Origin: Kuafuiihalomonas sp039024635
GTDB lineage: Bacteria > Myxococcota > Kuafuiibacteriia > Kuafuiibacteriales > Kuafuiibacteriaceae
Reading direction: 5' to 3'
Assembly (NCBI GenBank): GCA_039024635.1
Contig: JBCCQA010000037.1
Coordinates: 1-48,837, forward strand
DNA: 48,837 nucleotides
Of the stretch, positions 7,650 to 15,833 are shown piece after piece. The translations under genes and the position numbers were made by a program. Position 1 is the stretch's first letter. Every line of letters begins with the position of its first letter. Under the pieces are notes generated by a model. It was not told the origin of the DNA. It saw only the letters and a program-made list of their open reading frames with translations, and did not search any database.

Positions 7650-8261
7650 TCACACCGCGGCGCGGAAGCGTTCGATCATAGCGTGGGCGTCTGCGCGCTG
7701 CATGGGTCTGGCGAAGCGCAGGACTTGGTGTCGATAGTCGGTTGCGGACAGGTAGGGATAGATCTGGTCCAGCCCGAAGAGATGCTGCTCGTCGTGCATC
7801 AGGGTCTCGAGCTCGGGCGCGTTCTCTTCCAGCAGGAACTGCCAAGCCGGCACGGCGCCGAAGGCGAGGCCGCCTTCGGCCACGATGTCGTCGGGTCGGC
7901 CGCTTCGCATTCGCTGAAGCATGTTCAAGGACTGAAGGGCTCCCACCTTGGACGCCGGGGGCCGAAGAGACTCGACCACGACCACCTCCGCCTTTCTATC
8001 CGTCATCGCGATTCGACCTAAGGCTGCGGCGAGCCCGGCCGCGCTTCCGCGCTCGAAAGGCTCCTCCACCAGGCGCAGGCCTTCGAAGTCGGAAAGCAAG
8101 GGGCCCCAAGACGGGCGTTCCTGCTCCAGGGCGCAGGCGACGAGCTGGGTCCGATCGGTGAGGGCCGATGCGACGTGCAAGGCTTGCTTGAGTCCGGCCA
8201 TCTCCTCGCTCGGGCTGTTGGACTTCGGCGGCGAGCGATGAAGGACGACGACCCAACGCAT
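7650..8261 (-). CDS. Degenerate sugar-nucleotidyltransferase-like protein
   Basis: The protein has 203 residues. The order of elements matches the first two-thirds of mannose-1-phosphate guanylyltransferase-type GT-A folds. There is an N-terminal strand MRWVVVLH, then TQLVACALEQERPSWGPLL, then LVEEPFERGSAAGLAAALGRI (compare the family's EP..RGTAAG..LAL), then AEVVVVES, then GGLAFGAVPAWQFLLEENAPELE. The Gly-rich nucleotide-binding loop after the first strand is replaced by HRSPPKSNSP, and the metal-binding Asp region after VVVV reads ESLRPP. It is therefore probably non-catalytic. The gene is divergent from the M15-like gene with a 106-bp gap. ATG 8261 is chosen; an in-frame ATG eight codons upstream is possible. 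Confidence 0.6.
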   Translation of the reverse strand: MRWVVVLHRSPPKSNSPSEEMAGLKQALHVASALTDRTQLVACALEQERPSWGPLLSDFEGLRLVEEPFERGSAAGLAAALGRIAMTDRKAEVVVVESLRPPASKVGALQSLNMLQRMRSGRPDDIVAEGGLAFGAVPAWQFLLEENAPELETLMHDEQHLFGLDQIYPYLSATDYRHQVLRFARPMQRADAHAMIERFRAAV

Positions 8262-8367
8262 GGCACTGGAAAAAGCACGGCGCATGCCACGCCGCCCTCT
8301 CGTTGAGCCTCGATGGCGTTGCTTCCGCTTGGTGACCATCCTTGGCCAACACGTTCGGCTTGCGTAG

Positions 8368-9456
8368 ATGTTTGGGCACATGGCCCCGACTCTGCTGCAC
8401 GTCTTGGTCTTTGCGCAGGCGACCCTCGTTACGGATCGACGATGGGACGTGCTGCCAGCCGAAGGCCTTGCGGCCCAGCTTGCGGCTGCGGCGTCCTGTT
8501 TCCAAAGTCGGACCCTCGATCTGGATGGCTTAGCGGTGGACGCGAAGACCTTGCGGGTATGGAGTGCGGCGGCCCAGGATCCCGAGCCGACCCGCGCCCT
8601 ACGGGAGGTCGCCCGGCGGCCCCTCCGCCCGGAGGGTCTGGTGCGGCTCCTCGACGATCTGTGTCGGGCGCCCGCGCTCGAGCGGCCCACGCTCACCGGC
8701 GGACGGGCCCGCAAGTCCGGGATCTTTGTGAGCGTCGGCGCGGTCTTCGAGGGCGAGCTTCAGCGCTACGGCGGCATGGAGCTCGCCGTCGATCCGCCCT
8801 TGGACTATCGGAGTCTGGACGCGCCGGAGGACGGAACCGTGGTCTCTTCGCGCTGGGCGGCACGCTACCTGGAGCCGGAGAGCGACGACGACAAACTGGC
8901 CATGTTGCGGGCGGCCAACTCCGGCTTCGCGGGCAGGGTCGTGGACCTGGTCAAGCAGCTTCAGGCCCATGGTGCGACGGTAGTCGTCGAGTCGGCGGTT
9001 CGCTCTCGGGCCCGCGGCTACTTGCTCTTTGGATCCTACTGGCTCAGTCGGTCCCAAACCCCAGCGGAGATCGCCCATCGGCAGGCGCGCTTGACCGCGT
9101 ATCAGTCGAGCTGGGCCCAAGGCGTGGACATCGACTGGCACCACCCCGACGGGCCCGAGGCTTCGGTGCGGGCGGCGCGGGCCCTGGCCGACACATTCGG
9201 GGTTGTCTACGCGACCTATCGCGGTGCCCGAAACTCCAAGCACTACGATGGCGAGGCGGTCGACCTCAGCGTGGTCGGGCTTCCGCGGCGCCTCCGCTTG
9301 AAGGCGCCCGATGGTGCGCTTCGAAGCTTCGACCTGTCGGGCGCCGACGAGCCCCGCGACCTGTCATTGACCCCGGTCCTCGTCGACTGGATCGAGCTCC
9401 ACTTCGGCCTCCGAAAGCTCCGTCGCGACTACCCCCACTGGTCGGACGCGAGTTGA
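8368..9456 (+). CDS. Putative peptidoglycan-cleaving DD-peptidase, M15-like
   Basis: The protein has 362 residues, or 358 if the ATG at 8380 is used. The N-terminus (MAPTLLHVLVFAQA) looks like a weak export signal. The C-terminal third carries the metal-site pattern of M15/VanY-like peptidases: Ser290-x-His292-x-x-Gly-x-x-x-Asp299 (SKHYDGEAVDLSV) and a downstream His357 in DYPHW. Upstream of this is an ESAVRSRARGYLLFGSYWLSRS stretch equivalent to the substrate-binding SGYRS region. The likely role is trimming of cell-wall peptides in the periplasm. The first ~150 residues match nothing I recognise. Family placement is motif-based and moderately sure. Confidence 0.6.
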   Translation: MFGHMAPTLLHVLVFAQATLVTDRRWDVLPAEGLAAQLAAAASCFQSRTLDLDGLAVDAKTLRVWSAAAQDPEPTRALREVARRPLRPEGLVRLLDDLCRAPALERPTLTGGRARKSGIFVSVGAVFEGELQRYGGMELAVDPPLDYRSLDAPEDGTVVSSRWAARYLEPESDDDKLAMLRAANSGFAGRVVDLVKQLQAHGATVVVESAVRSRARGYLLFGSYWLSRSQTPAEIAHRQARLTAYQSSWAQGVDIDWHHPDGPEASVRAARALADTFGVVYATYRGARNSKHYDGEAVDLSVVGLPRRLRLKAPDGALRSFDLSGADEPRDLSLTPVLVDWIELHFGLRKLRRDYPHWSDAS

Positions 9457-9487
9457 CAGGTCGAGTGGACCCATCGACGACGAGGCC

Positions 9488-10063
9488 ATGGGTCGTCTGG
9501 CGTCATATCTCCTCTTCTTGCTCGCCGGCTTTGGCTGCACTTCGGCCGGGCCCAAGACCCCCGAAGGCCAGATGCCGGCCGAGGTATTCGCCCCTTGGAA
9601 CGGGGTCTGGAAGGGTCGTTTCGAGGTCTTGAAGCGGAACGAGGTGCTCACTCGCCTCGACGTTGTCCAGAAGTACTGGAGCGAGTCGCCCAACGAGCAG
9701 CGTGCCGTCTTCGAAGAACGGAACGTCCAGACTGGGGAGCGGGTGACGAAGAAGGCCCTCAACTCCCGAAAAGGAGACGATCTCCGCTGTCGCGTCACCG
9801 GACCCGACGAAGAGGTGGAGCATCGAGGCCGCTGGACGGGCAAAGGCCTGGAGTGGTTTCGCAAGACCGAGGACCTGGAGGAGCATTTCTTCGAGGTCGT
9901 CGAGACCGACGCGAACGGTCGTACCTACTACATCATCGAGGGATGGGGGCGCTACGGTGGCGGGGATCGCCTGGAGTTCAGGGCTCGCTACAAGAAGGTC
10001 GGGACGGAGGAAGAGGCCCGGCATCTCGCCACGGAAGGCGATCCCAAAGTCCGTCAGCTCTGA
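9488..10063 (+). CDS. Small predicted lipoprotein
   Basis: The protein has 191 residues. It starts with a hydrophobic signal (MGRLASYLLFLLAGFGCTS) with a candidate lipidation Cys17. The lipobox is atypical because Phe is at -2. The mature part is short and beta-rich with several Trp/Tyr residues (WNGVWKGRFEVLK, GRWTGKGLEWFRK, YYIIEGWGRYGGGDRLEF). This looks like a small beta-barrel ligand-binding fold of unknown family. It follows the M15-like gene by 31 bp on the same strand and may be co-transcribed. Its stop overlaps the end of truD by 10 nt, tail to tail. Confidence 0.65.
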   Translation: MGRLASYLLFLLAGFGCTSAGPKTPEGQMPAEVFAPWNGVWKGRFEVLKRNEVLTRLDVVQKYWSESPNEQRAVFEERNVQTGERVTKKALNSRKGDDLRCRVTGPDEEVEHRGRWTGKGLEWFRKTEDLEEHFFEVVETDANGRTYYIIEGWGRYGGGDRLEFRARYKKVGTEEEARHLATEGDPKVRQL

Positions 10064-11103
10064 GGGGGCCCGTCCTGGGCCGCCCGACGAAACTCGCCTT
10101 CCTCGGGCTTCACCAACTCGTCGAGGACGACGGTGGCGTAGCTGCCCGATGGCAGGGTGAAGACGGCCCAATAGCCTTCTTCGGCCGGGTGCAGCTCCAC
10201 CTGCACCGGCACCCTGAGGAGGCGACGGGTACCGTCGCCCAACCGCCGTCGCAGCTCGTCTTGTACGCCGCCCTCGGCCCAGATAGCCGTCTCCAGCTCG
10301 CCCACTTCGCCTTGGGCCGCCCGCATCCGCTTTCCGAACATGGGACCAGTGGGGCTTATCGCTTGGGTCTCCACCCGGGGCTGGTCGAGGGCGGGATCTT
10401 CACAGACGAACAGGCCCCCCGAGTCGTGCTTTTTCATGAGGTCCCCCGGCCGGGCCCGTCGCCAGCTTCCGTCCTCCAGCCGTCGGTCCAAGACCTGATT
10501 GAAGAGCTCGGCCTGAAGGGCACTCATCAGAAGCTTCTCGAGACGTCGGTCCCGAGGCCGTCGCCGCGCGCCGGACAGAATGGCCCGGGCAGACGCGACG
10601 TTGTCCTCCCGTCGACCAAAGCGCTGCCGACCAAAGCGGTTGGGCAAGCCCGTCTCAGCCAATCGAGCGGCGACCGCTCGTGCCCGTTCGAAGCCTCCCG
10701 GAGGGACCGACCGCAGTCGGATTCGGAAGCGGTTGGTCTTGACGTGCCCCGTCTTCAATCGATGGCCGTGCCGGGTGGAGGCCAAGATGGACAATCCATC
10801 TCCGATCGGACCGGGCTCCGGGGCTGGGCGCGCTTCGGGCCAGGGTAAGCTCAGCCACTGGCGGGCGATCGAGGCTCGGTCTTTGAGGCCGGCCCAGCTC
10901 GGCGCAGGGGCATCGAGAGCGGCGGCCAGATGGCGCCCTGCTTCCGGCGTCGTGCGCCCGCGCTTTTCGATACGCACGAAGAGCTGGGGGCCGGCTCCGT
11001 CGAGGGGGTAGGGGAGAGCCTCCTCGACCTCGAAGTCCTCGGGAACGGGCAGGAGGACGCCTCCGGATCCGGGAAGATCCTCAGTCGCGCGCCGCCTCGG
11101 CAT
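10054..11103 (-). CDS. truD: tRNA pseudouridine(13) synthase TruD
   Basis: The enzyme isomerises uridine 13 of tRNA-Glu and related tRNAs to pseudouridine. It has 349 residues, as usual for TruD. The catalytic motif AGLKDRASIARQWLSL holds the nucleophilic Asp75. The family NxFGxQRFG signature appears as NRFGRQRFGR. The C-terminal FTLPSGSYATVVLDEL matches the family end motif. The Arg-rich insertion around 180-200 and the GPMFGKRM segment correspond to the TRUD insertion domain. ATG 11103 precedes a family-like N-terminus. It is convergent with the preceding lipoprotein gene. Confidence 0.93.
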   Translation of the reverse strand: MPRRRATEDLPGSGGVLLPVPEDFEVEEALPYPLDGAGPQLFVRIEKRGRTTPEAGRHLAAALDAPAPSWAGLKDRASIARQWLSLPWPEARPAPEPGPIGDGLSILASTRHGHRLKTGHVKTNRFRIRLRSVPPGGFERARAVAARLAETGLPNRFGRQRFGRREDNVASARAILSGARRRPRDRRLEKLLMSALQAELFNQVLDRRLEDGSWRRARPGDLMKKHDSGGLFVCEDPALDQPRVETQAISPTGPMFGKRMRAAQGEVGELETAIWAEGGVQDELRRRLGDGTRRLLRVPVQVELHPAEEGYWAVFTLPSGSYATVVLDELVKPEEGEFRRAAQDGPPQS

Positions 11104-11205
11104 GGTTGGATTTGCCTCTGGGCGGCCTCGATTGGAAAGCCTGGGGTCTTCGCGCTATGGAATTCCTAGTGTCGGTCTCCGTGTTGAGGCCGTGAACGGG
11201 GCACC

Positions 11206-12006
11206 ATGGGAATTCTTCGCCGCATCTCCAAGGTCTTGGAGTCCAACCTGAACTCGCTGGTCGAGCGAGCCGAGGACCCCGGCAAGATGCTGGAGCAGGC
11301 CATCGACGACATGAAGAAAGGCCAGCAGGAAGCCCGGGCCGCCATCGTTGAAGCCAAGACCACCAAGCGACTCATCGAGCGAAAGCGCCAAAAAGCCGAA
11401 GACGACGCCGCCGGCTATGAGCGTAAGGCTGAGATGGCCCTGGAGAAGGGCGATGAGGACCTGGCCCGACGTGCTCTGGAGCTCAAGCTCACGGCTGAAG
11501 AGCGGCTCAATGCCGAAGCCGAGGCCATCGCCGAGCAGGACCGGCAGATAGAGCAGCTGGAGGCGGCCGAACACGAGCTCGCTCGGCGACTGGCCGAGAT
11601 GCCGGCCAAGCGGGCCGCCCTCCTCGCCCGCCAGGCCGCTGCCCAGGCCAAAGGGGCTCGGGTCGGTGCCAGCAGCAAGGCTCAGAACAGCGTCCACAAC
11701 GCCCTCGCTGCCTTCGATCGGATGGAGGAGAAGATCATCCGGGCCGAAGTGGAGGCCGAAGTCTCCCATCCCGATAGTCCCGAACTCCTAGACCCCGGCA
11801 GTGACCGTAGAAGCCGAACCGACGATGCACTGGACCAGCTGAGGGCCAAGGTGGCGGCCAAGCAGATCGAGGCGGGTGACGCCGAGTTCGAAGCGATCGA
11901 GGACGAGGAAGCGAGCGCGGAGAGTGCCGCCGAGCCCGAGGCTCCATCGGCCGACGCGGTCGAAGACTCGCTGTCAGCGCTGAAGAAGAAGCTCGGCAAG
12001 TCCTGA
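11206..12006 (+). CDS. pspA: PspA/IM30 family membrane-stress protein
   Basis: This is a peripheral inner-membrane protein of the ESCRT-III-like PspA/Vipp1 superfamily, which oligomerises on stressed membranes. The 266 residues start with the family pattern MGILRRISKVLESNLNSLVERAEDPGKML and continue as long heptad-rich coiled coil to ~185. The C-terminal ~70 residues are acidic and Ala-rich (EDEEASAESAAEPEAP), ending in a short helix (SLSALKKKLGKS). This tail is longer than in E. coli PspA. No pspB, pspC or pspF regulator is nearby. Instead it leads a row with a HEAT-repeat gene 12 bp downstream, so it is likely the first gene of that operon. Confidence 0.9.
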   Translation: MGILRRISKVLESNLNSLVERAEDPGKMLEQAIDDMKKGQQEARAAIVEAKTTKRLIERKRQKAEDDAAGYERKAEMALEKGDEDLARRALELKLTAEERLNAEAEAIAEQDRQIEQLEAAEHELARRLAEMPAKRAALLARQAAAQAKGARVGASSKAQNSVHNALAAFDRMEEKIIRAEVEAEVSHPDSPELLDPGSDRRSRTDDALDQLRAKVAAKQIEAGDAEFEAIEDEEASAESAAEPEAPSADAVEDSLSALKKKLGKS

Positions 12007-12017
12007 GGGCCAATCGA

Positions 12018-13769
12018 GTGGAGGCCGAAGCACCAGAAGTCGAGGAGGCTCGGGAGGCCTTTCGTCTGCTGCTCAAGGGCATCAAGAACATCCACATCTA
12101 TCGCCACGCCGAAGTTCGCTTTCCGGAGTACATGCAGCCGGCCCACACCGCCCTCACTCGCTTCCTGAATGAGCACGAGAGCTTGGCCTTCAAGATAGAG
12201 CCCTTTGCGGTCAAGCTGAAGGACGCGGTGGTCCACGAGGACGAGGACCGTGAGAACCTCACCTACCGATTCTACAAGGATGGCGTCCGCTACCTCATCT
12301 TTCGGCGTGGTCTCACGGTCGACGAGCTCGTCAGCTTCGTGCTGCTCGCCATCGAGAACCTGGACGAAGCGGCCCTCATGCAGGAAGACATGGTCACGCG
12401 CTTGTGGAAGCGAGAGCTCCAGTTCATCGAGACGGTGGTGGTCGAGTCCTTCGGCTTCGACGACGTCTCGGAGGAAGAGGTGGAGATCGAGATCGAGAAG
12501 GTCATCGGTCACCTCCGAAAGCAGCTGGCCGCCAACTCCGACGACATCGCCCGCTTCGCAAGGCTGGACGTCGCGGACCTGGAGCTGAAACTCGACGATA
12601 TCGAGCAGGTCCGAGGCGGGATCATCAGCGGTCGGACCGCGCTTCCTCAGGACAGGGCCGAGGCCCAGGACGATCTGATCACGGAAGACAAGGATCGCCT
12701 CTTCCCGAAGATGGTCTTCATTCTGTTCCAGCTACTGGAGCAGGACGGGAGCGCTGAGGACTGGGCCCTGCTTTCCGACGCCTTCACCCTGGTCTTGGAC
12801 GCCCAGCTGGTGGCGGAGGACATCAAGGCCGTCACCGCCCTGCTCAGGCGTTTTCAGAGCGTAGCCGACAAGCCCCTTCCGGATGATCGTCGAGAGCTGG
12901 CCGAGAAGATGGGCATGCTCATCAAGGACCGCATGCTCGACCCTCAGCGGCTGGAGGCCCTCAACCGCTACATGAGCTCGACCAGGGACTTCGATGCCGA
13001 GTCAGTCCGGACCTACTTGTCGATTTGCACCGAGGCCCAGCTCGAGGCCCTTCTCGACTTGCTCGTCAAGCAAGAGCGGTCGGAGGGCAGGAACCTGCTC
13101 ATCGAGGTCCTGGCCGAGCTCGGAAAGAGCAAGCCCGAGGCCTTCGCGAAGCGGCTGAGTTCGGGGGCGTCGAACGTCGTGAAGGACATGCTGGAGCTCT
13201 TGGCCCGAATCCAGCCCAAGAACCTGACCGAGCTGGTGGCCAAGACCCTCGGCAACGACAACCTGATGATCCGTCTGCAGGGCCTCAAGGTCCTGGCCAA
13301 GTCCAAAGACGAAAAGGCGCTCCGCTACATCGAACGCGCTTGCCGGGACAAAGAGATGCAGGTGCGACTCGGGGCCTATCGGGCTCTGGCCCAGAAGGCC
13401 CCTCTTCGCTCGGCCGACTTCTTGGTCAAGATCGCTCGCTCCGAGGCCTTCGCGGGCTTCGATCAACGAGAGAAAGTCGCGGTCTACGCCGCCCTGGGAG
13501 AGACGCGAAGCGAGGCGGGCCTCAAGTTTTTTCGAAGCGCCTTCGAGAACGAAGGCAATCTGTTTCAGCGCTCTCGGCTTCAGGAGCAGCGCATGCTGGC
13601 CGTGACGGGGCTGGCCGCCATGTGCACCGTCCCCGCGTTCAAGATCTTGGCTCGGGAAGTGCAAAACCGAAAGAACGGCAAAGAAGTCATGACCGCCGCC
13701 CAAAAGGCGGCGCTCCGGGTGAAGAAGATCATCGAGTCCCGGCCTTCACAGGATCTGGCCGCACCATGA
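12018..13769 (+). CDS. HEAT-repeat protein with N-terminal module shared with the next gene
   Basis: The protein has 583 residues with a GTG start. Residues ~12-115 form a module with IKNIHIYRH, a long helix, then YRFYKDGVRYLIFRRGLTVDELVSFV. It aligns by pattern with residues ~20-125 of the next gene's product. Residues ~120-340 are helical and acidic. Residues ~345-480 contain HEAT-like repeats (MIRLQGLKVLAKSKDEKALRYIE, QVRLGAYRALAQKAP). No catalytic motif is visible, so a scaffold or adaptor role is inferred. It lies between pspA and the HD-domain gene, with a 4-nt ATGA overlap to the latter, which indicates translational coupling. No signal peptide or TM helix is seen, so it is cytoplasmic. 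Confidence 0.82.
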   Translation: MEAEAPEVEEAREAFRLLLKGIKNIHIYRHAEVRFPEYMQPAHTALTRFLNEHESLAFKIEPFAVKLKDAVVHEDEDRENLTYRFYKDGVRYLIFRRGLTVDELVSFVLLAIENLDEAALMQEDMVTRLWKRELQFIETVVVESFGFDDVSEEEVEIEIEKVIGHLRKQLAANSDDIARFARLDVADLELKLDDIEQVRGGIISGRTALPQDRAEAQDDLITEDKDRLFPKMVFILFQLLEQDGSAEDWALLSDAFTLVLDAQLVAEDIKAVTALLRRFQSVADKPLPDDRRELAEKMGMLIKDRMLDPQRLEALNRYMSSTRDFDAESVRTYLSICTEAQLEALLDLLVKQERSEGRNLLIEVLAELGKSKPEAFAKRLSSGASNVVKDMLELLARIQPKNLTELVAKTLGNDNLMIRLQGLKVLAKSKDEKALRYIERACRDKEMQVRLGAYRALAQKAPLRSADFLVKIARSEAFAGFDQREKVAVYAALGETRSEAGLKFFRSAFENEGNLFQRSRLQEQRMLAVTGLAAMCTVPAFKILAREVQNRKNGKEVMTAAQKAALRVKKIIESRPSQDLAAP

Positions 13770-15037
13770 CCGAAGATCTGATCGGACAGCGGAGGGAGGT
13801 CCGCATTCAAAAGGTGGGGCGTGAGGTCGTTTCGCTGCTGTACATGCTCGTCCGCAACGTCAAGATCCACAGCCCCGACAACGAGGTCTTCCTCAAGCCT
13901 ATCGAGAACCTCGGCCGCGCCCTCAACACCGTCATCGCCACCGATCGTCGTCTCAACCTCCAGGCCGTCGAAACATCGGTCTACCTGAACGCGGTGCGCC
14001 TCAAGTTCGACTTCAATGCGCTGGAGTCGGTGAAGTTCCTGACCGGCGAGATGCAGCAACGAGACATCGGCGGCTTCGTCAGCGACCGGCCCATCACCAC
14101 CAAAGAGATACGACAGTTCCTGTTCCTCTTTACCGCCCAGTTCAAAGGCAAGGCCGAGGAGCACGGGGCCGACGGCCACGAGCTGGAAGCGATGAAGGTC
14201 TCCAAGTTCGCCAAGGTCCGAGAGCTCCTCGACAAAATGCAGGAAGAACCGGACCTCGATCAGCAGGTGGACCGCAAGAAGTACCTGATGACGGTCTACG
14301 CTCGGGCAGTCTTCTTCATGCGCAAGTACCTGGAGCGAGCTCGCAGCGATGGCCCCAGCCTGCCTGTCGCCAAGGCGGGACGAATCGTTCAGGACCTCGT
14401 TGACCTCTGCGCAGAGCAGCGCACCCACTTCCTCGGCCTGACTACGAGCCGCTCCGATGATGAGTACCTACCCTTCCACTCCGTCAACACAGCCCTTCTC
14501 TCCATCGTGTTCGGGGTCGAGCTCGGCTTGGACAAGCGCCAGCTCCACGACTTGGGGATGGCAGCCCTGTTCTCCCAGGTGGGCCTCATCGAGCTTCCCG
14601 AAGAGGTCCTGGAGCGAAAGGGAGGGTTGAGCCAGGAAGAGCGGCGAGCCATCGACCTTTTTCCGCTTCGGAGTGCAAAGAACGTTCTAAAGACCCGCGG
14701 CCTCGACCGCACGACCATGATGCGGGTCGTGGCCGCCTACGAGAGTCACGTCGACTTTGCGATGCCTCGGCGGAGGCCAGATGGTCAGGTCGAGCTGGTC
14801 CTCCCTCGAGTGAAGCTTGGTCTCTACGGTCGAATCATCGGGCTCTGCGAGTGCTTCGATGCCCTGAGCTCTCGCCGACCCTATCGGGAAGCCTATGGGC
14901 CTCACATCGCCCTGGCGTTGATGGCATCGGAGCTTCAGCACCGCTTCGATCCGTCCTTGCTACGGGTGTTCATGAAGGTGCTCGCGATTCAGCCGGTCAA
15001 GATCATGGACCAGCCACAAACGGTTGGTGTGACTTGA
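13766..15037 (+). CDS. HD-GYP-like protein lacking the catalytic HD dyad
   Basis: The protein has 423 residues. Residues ~20-125 form the same N-terminal module as in the preceding gene (VRNVKIHSPDN, QQRDIGGFVSDRPITTKEIRQFLF). Residues ~225-410 follow the HD-GYP layout: FHSVNTALLSIVFGVELGL, then the helix that normally has HD, then LPEEVLERKGGLSQEE, then a segment ending in CFDALSSRRPYREAY, which is conserved in the family. Key residues are missing. The HD dyad reads SQ in ALFSQVGLIELP, the next metal His is Phe in DLFPLRSA, and the GYP loop reads YESHVDFAMPRRR. It is therefore predicted to be unable to hydrolyse c-di-GMP and may bind ligand or partner only. ATG 13766 overlaps the upstream stop. 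Confidence 0.82.
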   Translation: MTEDLIGQRREVRIQKVGREVVSLLYMLVRNVKIHSPDNEVFLKPIENLGRALNTVIATDRRLNLQAVETSVYLNAVRLKFDFNALESVKFLTGEMQQRDIGGFVSDRPITTKEIRQFLFLFTAQFKGKAEEHGADGHELEAMKVSKFAKVRELLDKMQEEPDLDQQVDRKKYLMTVYARAVFFMRKYLERARSDGPSLPVAKAGRIVQDLVDLCAEQRTHFLGLTTSRSDDEYLPFHSVNTALLSIVFGVELGLDKRQLHDLGMAALFSQVGLIELPEEVLERKGGLSQEERRAIDLFPLRSAKNVLKTRGLDRTTMMRVVAAYESHVDFAMPRRRPDGQVELVLPRVKLGLYGRIIGLCECFDALSSRRPYREAYGPHIALALMASELQHRFDPSLLRVFMKVLAIQPVKIMDQPQTVGVT

Positions 15038-15067
15038 GCCCGCGGCGAGAGCGACTAGCCTAGCCAC

Positions 15068-15490
15068 GTGGCCGAACTCCATCCCATGGCGGTGCACCTG
15101 CCCATCGGCGTCGTGCTGCTCTATCCGTGGTTCGAGTTGGCGGGCCTGCTGTCTCGACAACGCAGTCTACAGTTTGGGGCCATCGGCCTCTTGGTGGTGG
15201 GCGTCGTGGCCTCCATGTTCGCATCGGCTACCGGCGAGGCGGCCTACGACGCTGCTGTAGCGGTCGGTTTCGAGCATGAGCTGTTGGAGACCCACGAGGT
15301 GTGGAGCAGCAAGATGCCTTGGGCCCTCATCCTCGTCCTGAGCGTGCGCTCCTTCGTGGGGCGAGAGCGGGCCCGGCTCGCTTCCTGGCTGGGCTTTGGC
15401 CTCGGCTTGGCGTTGATCGGACTGGTATTGATGGTGGGCTACACCGGCGGTCAGCTCACCTACGGTCACGGCGTCGGCGTGGCGCCATGA
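15068..15490 (+). CDS. DUF2231 family membrane protein
   Basis: The protein has 140 residues with a GTG start. It begins with the family pattern LHPMAVHLPIGVVLLYP, and four hydrophobic helices follow (about 13-30, 38-56, 80-95 and 107-125). The family is often found with cytochrome or haem-related membrane proteins, and its His residues have been proposed as ligands. Function is not established. It starts 30 bp after the HD-domain gene and is probably the last member of the pspA row. Confidence 0.75.
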   Translation: MAELHPMAVHLPIGVVLLYPWFELAGLLSRQRSLQFGAIGLLVVGVVASMFASATGEAAYDAAVAVGFEHELLETHEVWSSKMPWALILVLSVRSFVGRERARLASWLGFGLGLALIGLVLMVGYTGGQLTYGHGVGVAP

Positions 15491-15506
15491 GGGGGGGCGA
15501 AGGGAT

Positions 15507-15812
15507 TCAGGACATCCGCTCCCGGTGCAGCGCTTCCCGCCGGGCCCGGTTGTTGAGCTCGCCCCGAATCATCATGACTTGCGCGAAGACCAGGCCCGCG
15601 CACAGAAGCAGAAAGACCCACTCGGGGAAGATGAGGCCGGGAAAGCCGATCCCGGCCCCGGCTTCGTAGACGAAGTGGCCGACCACTGCCATCGCTATCC
15701 AGAACAGCACGCCCAAGGAGGCGCCGACGAGGCGATTGAGTTGGGAAGTGCCGACCACGATGACGATCCCGATCATCAGGTAGGTGGTCCAGTTTTCGAC
15801 CAGTCCGTCCAT
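15507..15812 (-). CDS. Small membrane protein
   Basis: The protein has 101 residues with about three hydrophobic segments (residues ~11-25, 33-50 and 60-80) and a charged C-terminus rich in Arg. No family is recognised. It lies 21 bp downstream of the small lipoprotein gene on the minus strand and may be co-transcribed with it. Its end is convergent with the DUF2231 gene, 16 bp away. Confidence 0.6.
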   Translation of the reverse strand: MDGLVENWTTYLMIGIVIVVGTSQLNRLVGASLGVLFWIAMAVVGHFVYEAGAGIGFPGLIFPEWVFLLLCAGLVFAQVMMIRGELNNRARREALHRERMS

Positions 15813-15833
15813 GTCTCCTGCATAGCCCGGAGA

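Noticed and set aside
12250..12588. Ser/Arg-rich frame inside the HEAT-repeat gene
   Set aside because: Low-complexity Ser/Arg composition is typical of an off-frame reading of GC-rich codons.
13025..13765. N-terminal extension of the HD-domain protein inside the HEAT gene
   Set aside because: It is out of frame with the HEAT gene, has the composition of a shadow frame, and the ATGA overlap gives a better start at 13766.
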